Below, one piece after another: positions 59,247 to 64,000 of a stretch of DNA of 64,000 nucleotides. Position numbers and translations under genes: made by a program. The notes beneath the pieces are model-generated. The model made no database searches and was not told the DNA's origin. It saw only the letters and a program-made list of their open reading frames with translations. The stretch's first letter is position 1. The number at the start of each line of letters is the position of its first letter. The stretch comes from UBA8752 sp002172485 (GTDB lineage: Bacteria; Bacteroidota; Bacteroidia; Flavobacteriales_D; Sanyastnellaceae), in contig JBELJZ010000011.1 of NCBI GenBank assembly GCA_042089915.1, forward strand, positions 20,625 to 84,624, read 5' to 3'.

Positions 59247-61421
59247 TCAATCACAAGGCACCCCGAAACCTGTCAGCAGCATGAGCAAATCCGAAGAAGA
59301 AATGAGCTGATCGCCATTCAGGTCTCCTGGGCATACCGGACTGGGGATAACGCATTGCCCGCTCCATGCATCCCAGTCACTGCCCTCGCCACAATACACC
59401 AGAGGACCATTGTAGGCCCCGATGTTGGGCGGGTCAATGTGCGACACCGGGAACCCGAAGAAATCCCGACCTCCGTTATGGTGGAGCCAGTCTCCCTGAT
59501 CCGCACTGCCTCCAATCCAGCGTCCAGCCCCGATGGCCTCGCTGGCATTCCCCACGCGAAACGGCACGGGGTCCTCCACTCCGGATGTCCCAGAATAGAG
59601 CAAATCGGGGTCGAAGAACGCGGCCTCCAACAACAGGTCCGCATCGAGATCGAACCGCGCCGAGTCACAGAACAAATTGTGGCTGATATCGAGAGTGTTG
59701 TCCTCGTTTCGAATCCAAGTGGGGATCAGGGGGCCTTCCGACGTGGCCACGATGAGGTTGTTCCAGCAGTGCACGTCTCCCACCTCAGGCCAGAAGTAAA
59801 TCTCAGGATTCAAGGTGTCCGTCACAAAGACCGTGTTGTTGTAGATGAACGTCTCCGTGCTGGGGCACCGCACGGTGTTGCTTCCACAGTAATTGCCCAC
59901 CCAAAAGATCTTGCCCTTCTTGTCCCATGGCTCCCCGTCGGGGTCCTCCCGATATCCGTCGTTGACACTGATGTTGTAGCGGTATCCGCAGCGGATGTTG
60001 TCCCCAAGAATTTCGACGAATCCACCCTCATTGTGGTAGCTAAAGTTGTACTGGAGCACCACGTTTTCATTTCCATAATCAATGTGGGCCCCATAAGAAT
60101 CCCCCGGCCCGTGGGCGTTGAGGAAGCGGTTCTCCTGAATCACCACATCCTGGCAATCGAAAGGCCACAAACCGCTGCCCCGCTTCCACATTCGATCGTC
60201 CTGACTCGACCCCGTGTGGTTGAACGTGCAGCCCTCGACCAGCACGTTTCGGCTTTTGTTGGGTACGAACCCGGACCCCCCCGTGTGGAGGAACCCACAG
60301 TCTCGTACCGTGATGCCCTCATTCTTGTATGCATCGATACCGACGAGGCCCAAGGACTTGACCCAGATGGCATAATGGCCGGTCCGCTCGAATTCACACC
60401 CCTCTATCTGCACATCTGAAATCAGGCGCACCTCGCCATCCAGTTCTGTGCCATCGCAGAGCAACTGCCCCCCATTCACGGTCAGGGCATCGAACCCCAC
60501 ATCTCCAGTGGATACCTGTATCCGAACGGTCCGCTCATAGCCGACGTCCGGCACTTCCATCACATTGTCTCCGAGTTGGAGGGGAACGATCGGGCCATTG
60601 TACCAGGACCCGCCAGCCAGCGTCCGGACAATGCGCCCTTCCGCGCCAGACAAAGGAAGGGCGGTCACGTGAAGGCCGATGGTATGTAAGGCTCCACTGT
60701 CAGCCGAATCCGGGGTGGTCACGGTGACCACACGAGGCCAGGAGGCGCTGGGGCCGGGGCCAAACAAACTACAAACGCCGGTACTCGTCGCGTTCGGCGT
60801 GTTGGATTGGGTCTCGAACTTTATGCCATACCCTCGGTGGACGAAGTTGTCGTTCACCGGTGTAGGAAAGATGTCATGGATGTACAGATTGTCCATCCGG
60901 AAGTGGTTGAGCGAACGGTTGTCCGCCACCACCTTGACACCGAAGCGAACGTCACGGCCTGACCCCCAGCTGTTGGCCTCGCCCCCAAATCCGTTGCGCT
61001 TTTTGGTCACTCCGAATTCGTCGAGGTGGGACGCCTCATTGGTCAATTCAAGGTTGCGAAGGACAATGTGATCCTCGTTGTACAGCAAGATGGCAGCCTG
61101 GTATCCATCCCCATTGAGAATGGGGCGCGCACCTTCTCCATACCGGTCGATCACAATCGGAGATTCAAGGGTACCCGACCCTTTGGGCCAAAACATGCCG
61201 TTCCAACTGTCTCCGGCTTTGAACAGGACCGAGTCGCCGGGTTGCAGTGTGAGGGCATTCAGGGCCTCCAGCGAGGCCAGAGGCTGACTCGTGCTGCCCG
61301 GATGGCCGTCGTCGCCTTCAGAACTGCTGACATGGTAGACCGTCGCTTGCCCCCAGGTGGGCCCCAGACACAAAACGCAGCCGAACACAAGGTTTCGAAC
61401 GAATGACGTGGTCAATCGCAC
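59247..61421 (-). CDS. Secreted right-handed beta-helix protein with inserted 106-residue module and dockerin-like tail
   Basis: The 724-residue protein has a signal peptide (about 1-25, ending GPTWGQA) and a parallel beta-helix: VYHVSSSEGDDGHPGSTSQP, PILNGDGYQAAILLYNEDHI, NLYIHDI, and later repeated coils such as GCTFNHTG and NRFLNAHG. Residues 217-322 (60456-60773) interrupt the helix with a Cys-bounded module found four times in the gene upstream. The last 49 residues hold CGEGSDW and CPGDLNGDQLISSSDLLMLL, a dockerin-like Asp/Asn loop. Start is GTG, overlapping the upstream stop by 10 bases, so the two are coupled. Beta-helix proteins often bind or cleave polysaccharide; no active site is identified here. 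Confidence 0.85.
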   Translation of the reverse strand: MRLTTSFVRNLVFGCVLCLGPTWGQATVYHVSSSEGDDGHPGSTSQPLASLEALNALTLQPGDSVLFKAGDSWNGMFWPKGSGTLESPIVIDRYGEGARPILNGDGYQAAILLYNEDHIVLRNLELTNEASHLDEFGVTKKRNGFGGEANSWGSGRDVRFGVKVVADNRSLNHFRMDNLYIHDIFPTPVNDNFVHRGYGIKFETQSNTPNATSTGVCSLFGPGPSASWPRVVTVTTPDSADSGALHTIGLHVTALPLSGAEGRIVRTLAGGSWYNGPIVPLQLGDNVMEVPDVGYERTVRIQVSTGDVGFDALTVNGGQLLCDGTELDGEVRLISDVQIEGCEFERTGHYAIWVKSLGLVGIDAYKNEGITVRDCGFLHTGGSGFVPNKSRNVLVEGCTFNHTGSSQDDRMWKRGSGLWPFDCQDVVIQENRFLNAHGPGDSYGAHIDYGNENVVLQYNFSYHNEGGFVEILGDNIRCGYRYNISVNDGYREDPDGEPWDKKGKIFWVGNYCGSNTVRCPSTETFIYNNTVFVTDTLNPEIYFWPEVGDVHCWNNLIVATSEGPLIPTWIRNEDNTLDISHNLFCDSARFDLDADLLLEAAFFDPDLLYSGTSGVEDPVPFRVGNASEAIGAGRWIGGSADQGDWLHHNGGRDFFGFPVSHIDPPNIGAYNGPLVYCGEGSDWDAWSGQCVIPSPVCPGDLNGDQLISSSDLLMLLTGFGVPCD
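60456..60773 (-). repeat. Single copy of the 106-residue Cys-bounded module inside a beta-helix gene
   Basis: It encodes 106 residues from Cys to Cys with VVTVTTPDSADSGA, GRIVRTLAGGSWYNG and RTVRIQVSTGDVGFDALTVN, aligning end to end with the four tandem copies in the next gene. Confidence 0.9.
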
Positions 61422-63334
61422 GACTGCCCGAAAGCACCCAATATGACCAACAAATCACCCACGGCCGTGGTGCCGTCGCCATCGAGGTCCGTCGGACAGG
61501 AACTGCTCTCCTCACATTCCAAGGTCAGCGGATTCCACACCGTGCCTTCCCCACAGTAGATGTAGGCTCCAGATTCCTCTGTGTCACAAATGCCATTGTT
61601 GTTGATGTCAGACGGGCAAAGCCCACCACATTCTCCCAAGGCGTCCTCAAAATTTCCCTCACAATCGCATGCTCCAGGCAAAATGCCGCCGCCATTGCAC
61701 ACCCCACATTCGTCGAATACCCCGACACAATTGTCCACGTTGTCACAGACCCCGTCCCCATCGGCATCCGCTGCGCAATTTCCATTGCAGACCCCGAGGG
61801 CATCGTACTCGCCAACGCAATCGTCCTCCACATCACAGATGCCATCCTCATCGACATCGGCGCAAGGGACAGGGCAGGTCAGGGCCGTGCCGTTGACCGA
61901 CAAGCCGTCAAACTCGACCTCTCCACTGGAGATCTGAAGCTTCACGGACCGGGTAAAAGCGACCGCCGATACCGTGATGGTGTTCATGCCATACTGGAGG
62001 GCGAAGGGGTTGCCATTGAACCAGTTGCCGTTGGCCACTGTCTTCACAATGCGGTACTCGGCACCCTCTGCGGGAAGCAGGGTCACGTTGATGTCGATGA
62101 CCTGTTCAGCGCCACTGTCTGCACTGTCCGGGGTGGTCACCGTCATGGCATAAGGCCACGTCGCATTGGGGCCATCCGCGAAGAGCAAGCAGTCCGCCAC
62201 AGGCGTTCCCCCGGCCTCGGCTCCGGCACACTCCAACGCAGTGCCATTGATGGTCAACGCATTGAACTCCACGTCCCCGTCGTCGAATTGCAATTTAACC
62301 GAGCGATCGAACGTCACCGCGGCCACGGTGATCGTGTTGAGGCCCAAGACCAGCGCCTGTGCGCTTCCCGTGTCCCAGTTGCCGTTGGCCACGGTCTTCA
62401 CAATGCGGTATTGGGAGCCTGCGGGGAGCGACGTGATGTTGAGCACGACCACCTGTTCTGCCGAACTGGTTCCACTGTCTGGGGTGGTCACGGACAAGGC
62501 ATGAGGCCACGTCTCATTCGGTCCTTCGTCAAACAGGCTGCACCCTGCGATGGCCGTTCCTTCGCCTGAATAGGTGTCGCATTCCTGTGTCGACCCGTTG
62601 ATGACGAGCGAATCGAATTCCACCTCACCACTCGACAGCTGCAATTTCACGCTTCGGTCAAACGTCACCTCAGACACCGTAATTGTGTTCATCCCGAGCG
62701 TGAGCGCCATGGCATTGCCGTTGTTCCAGTTGCCATTGGCCACCGTTTTGACAATGCGATAATCCGCCCCACCGGCAGGAAGAGACGTGACATTGAATTC
62801 AATCACCTGCTCGGCGCTGCTGTTGCCGCTGTCCGGGGTCGTCACGGTCAACGCGTGCGGCCAAGTCCCATTGGGACCATCTGCAAACAAGCTGCATTGC
62901 GCCACCGGCGTGCCGGTATCGGTGGCCCCAGGACAAACCTGCGCTTCGCCATTGATGCTGAGCACATCAAACTCAATGGACCCGTCCGAAAACTGAAGCT
63001 TGACCGTCCGATCAAATGACACGGCCGTCACCGTGATGGTGTTCATGCCCATGGACAGCATCATGGCATTGCCATTGTTCCAATTGCCATTGGCCACTGT
63101 CTTGACCACGCGGTAATTCGCACCGCCTGATGGCAGCATCGTCACATTGATGTTGATGACCTGCTGGTCACTGCTGTTGCCGCTGTCCGGCGTGGTCACC
63201 GTCAACGCGTGAGGCCAGGTGTCATTGGGGCCGTCCGCAAACAGACCACAGTCGCTGATGGCCGTGGATTGTGCGGTCAACCCAAAAGAGAAACACAGCA
63301 GCGTGATGGGGAGAAAAAGAAGGTGGAGCTTCAT
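61412..63334 (-). CDS. Secreted protein with four tandem 106-residue modules, TSP3-like Asp repeats and dockerin-like tail
   Basis: The protein has 640 residues from ATG 63334, with a signal peptide (about 1-22, ending FGLTAQ). Four tandem modules of about 117 residues follow; each has a 105-106 residue Cys-to-Cys core with TWPHALTVTTPDSG, YRIVKTVANGNW and RSVKLQ..SGEVEFD. Next comes an Asp/Cys-rich region like thrombospondin type 3 calcium repeats (VDEDGICDVEDDC, ADGDGVCDNVDNC). The last 48 residues (61412-61558) have CGEGTVWNP and CPTDLDGDGTTAVGDLLVIL, matching the tail of the downstream beta-helix protein. TTG 63409 and ATG 63361 are alternative starts. The module itself is not a domain I recognise. 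A weak -7-like TACCTTGA lies upstream. Confidence 0.85.
   Translation of the reverse strand: MKLHLLFLPITLLCFSFGLTAQSTAISDCGLFADGPNDTWPHALTVTTPDSGNSSDQQVININVTMLPSGGANYRVVKTVANGNWNNGNAMMLSMGMNTITVTAVSFDRTVKLQFSDGSIEFDVLSINGEAQVCPGATDTGTPVAQCSLFADGPNGTWPHALTVTTPDSGNSSAEQVIEFNVTSLPAGGADYRIVKTVANGNWNNGNAMALTLGMNTITVSEVTFDRSVKLQLSSGEVEFDSLVINGSTQECDTYSGEGTAIAGCSLFDEGPNETWPHALSVTTPDSGTSSAEQVVVLNITSLPAGSQYRIVKTVANGNWDTGSAQALVLGLNTITVAAVTFDRSVKLQFDDGDVEFNALTINGTALECAGAEAGGTPVADCLLFADGPNATWPYAMTVTTPDSADSGAEQVIDINVTLLPAEGAEYRIVKTVANGNWFNGNPFALQYGMNTITVSAVAFTRSVKLQISSGEVEFDGLSVNGTALTCPVPCADVDEDGICDVEDDCVGEYDALGVCNGNCAADADGDGVCDNVDNCVGVFDECGVCNGGGILPGACDCEGNFEDALGECGGLCPSDINNNGICDTEESGAYIYCGEGTVWNPLTLECEESSSCPTDLDGDGTTAVGDLLVILGAFGQSCD
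61874..62191 (-). repeat. Module copy 4
   Basis: 106-residue Cys-to-Cys core, with WPYAMTVTTPDSAD and TVANGNWFNG. It is the copy whose length equals the copy in the beta-helix gene. Confidence 0.9.
62228..62542 (-). repeat. Module copy 3
   Basis: 105-residue Cys-to-Cys core, one residue shorter after LPAG, with TVANGNWDTG and RSVKLQFDDGDVEF. Confidence 0.9.
62579..62896 (-). repeat. Module copy 2
   Basis: 106-residue Cys-to-Cys core, with WPHALTVTTPDSGN and TVANGNWNNG. Confidence 0.9.
62933..63250 (-). repeat. Module copy 1
   Basis: 106-residue Cys-to-Cys core next to the signal peptide, with WPHALTVTTPDSGN and RTVKLQFSDGSIEFD. Copies 1, 2 and 3 begin exactly 354 bases apart. Confidence 0.9.
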
Positions 63335-63457
63335 GAGATGGATGAGATGGATGCGCAACATGGTCAATGTCAAGGTATTAAGATAAGATTTGGGCAAGGC
63401 GAACCACAAATCAGAAGGGCAGGTCTTTGTAATCGTCGCAAGGCGACATGAAGGGAT

Positions 63458-64000
63458 TCATTTGGCCTTACTCGGCTCGGTGTACACGCGTTGGATGACC
63501 GTATCGGTCATCAGCTTCATCTGCTCCAGGGATCCGTCATCTCCGTAGAGGCGGCGGATGGAGTCCAGCTCGGCTTTCAGCGTGGCCACAAGCTCGGGAT
63601 CGGCTTCCGCATAGAGGTTGTTCATCTCCTGCGGGTCGGCCTCCATGTCGTATAGCTCCCACTCGTCCATGGAGTAGTAGAAGTGCATCAGCTTGTACCG
63701 ATCTGTGCGGATGCCATAGTGCGGTTGCACCTTGTGCCATTTGGGGTATTCGTAGTAGTGATAGTAGACCGAGGATCTCGGCGCCATGCCTGCTCCGTCG
63801 AGGGCCGGTTTGAAGCTCTCCCCTTGCATGTCTTCCGGCACATCGAGACCGGCGAAATCGAGGAGCGTCGGGGCAAAGTCCACATTCATCGCCATGGCAT
63901 CCGAGGTGCTGCCGGGTTCGATGACACCGGGGCATTGGATGACAAAGGGCATCTTGAACGACTCCTCGTACATCCACCGCTTGTCGAACCAGCCGTGCTC
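63458..64000 (-). CDS. Sulfatase, C-terminal part (runs off the window)
   Basis: The visible 180 residues start inside the protein with EHGWFDKRWMYEES, the usual sulfatase segment after the central domain. They continue with MPFVIQCPGVIEPGS, NVDFAPTLLDFAGLDVP, MQGESFKPAL and the C-terminal YGIRTDRYKLMHFYY and WELYDMEADPQEMNNLY. These mark a type I arylsulfatase-like enzyme that hydrolyses sulfate esters, often of sulfated polysaccharides. The catalytic formylglycine site lies outside the window. It is upstream of, and on the same strand as, the two module-bearing secreted proteins, with a 123-base gap. The gene is not broken; it simply extends past 64000. Confidence 0.92.
   Translation of the reverse strand, partial: EHGWFDKRWMYEESFKMPFVIQCPGVIEPGSTSDAMAMNVDFAPTLLDFAGLDVPEDMQGESFKPALDGAGMAPRSSVYYHYYEYPKWHKVQPHYGIRTDRYKLMHFYYSMDEWELYDMEADPQEMNNLYAEADPELVATLKAELDSIRRLYGDDGSLEQMKLMTDTVIQRVYTEPSKAK

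Noticed and set aside
58960..59250. A 96-codon minus-strand frame between the propeller and beta-helix genes
   Set aside because: It runs through the terminator stem, has a basic, low-information sequence and no family match. The plus-strand reading of the same region is better supported.
61874..63250. Regularly spaced repeats resembling a CRISPR or satellite array
   Set aside because: The 351-354 base period corresponds to protein modules in frame, with diverged codons; there are no short identical repeats with unique spacers.
1..64000. tRNA, rRNA, IS element or prophage genes
   Set aside because: No cloverleaf, rRNA segment, transposase motif, terminal inverted repeats or phage structural gene was seen by reading. 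A tRNAscan or ISfinder search could still find a short one.

Overview
The window looks like chromosome from a marine-type, GC-rich member of the Bacteroidota, most likely in or near the Flavobacteriales. The evidence is the type IX secretion translocon SprA, a PorP/SprF protein, both known kinds of T9SS C-terminal sorting domain, Omp28-like, DUF6029 and DUF2147 proteins, a Bacteroidota-style acidic/proline-rich TonB, and promoter -7 boxes of the form TAnnTTTG. No tRNA, rRNA, CRISPR array, transposase or prophage gene was seen. Nearly the whole window is coding, and almost all genes are intact. The species cannot be named from this sequence alone.

Layout. 1-5.0 kb (+): a small membrane protein, an OmpA-like protein, a TolC/adaptor efflux pair, tsaB and a Rieske-like lipoprotein whose cluster ligands are missing. 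5.0-10.4 kb: ahcY (-), a phosphopantetheinyl transferase (+), rpmH (-), then an ABC exporter and gmd (+). 10.4-13.7 kb: an AddA-like helicase-nuclease (-). 13.8-15.7 kb: an MbnP/MbnH-type copper protein and diheme partner. 15.9-21.8 kb: a giant PKD-type T9SS cargo and its SprF partner. 21.8-30.0 kb: murB and a small unknown gene (-), then a tightly packed run of thioredoxin-like, TPR, AddB-like, glycosyltransferase and flippase genes (+). 30.1-34.6 kb: DUF2147, YihY/BrkB, nadC, rlmH and atpCD. 34.8-37.5 kb (+): ribF, a leucine-rich-repeat protein, a NadR-like kinase and PnuC. 37.5-49.5 kb (-): tonB, vanZ-like, gcvH, sprA, ruvA and maeB. 49.6-55.7 kb: T9SS cargo proteins and a cluster of thioredoxin-fold and outer-membrane proteins. 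55.7-64 kb (mostly -): an Asp-box propeller protein, a beta-helix protein, a multi-repeat secreted protein and the C-terminal part of a sulfatase that runs off the window.

How the genes fit together. Housekeeping functions (tRNA t6A, SAH hydrolysis, F1 ATPase, NAD and flavin cofactors, peptidoglycan, recombination repair) are mixed with envelope and secretion genes. The T9SS theme is strong: sprA, sprF, two type A cargo proteins and one CHU_C-type cargo protein.

The most unusual material is at the right end. Two adjacent, translationally coupled secreted proteins share a Cys-bounded module of about 106 residues. It occurs four times in tandem in one protein and once as an insertion inside the beta-helix of the other. 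The two also share a C-terminal tail of about 48 residues with a dockerin-like Asp/Asn loop in place of a recognisable T9SS tail. This is my best candidate for something poorly described. The 50.5-55.7 kb thioredoxin/DUF6029/Omp28 cluster is a second candidate.
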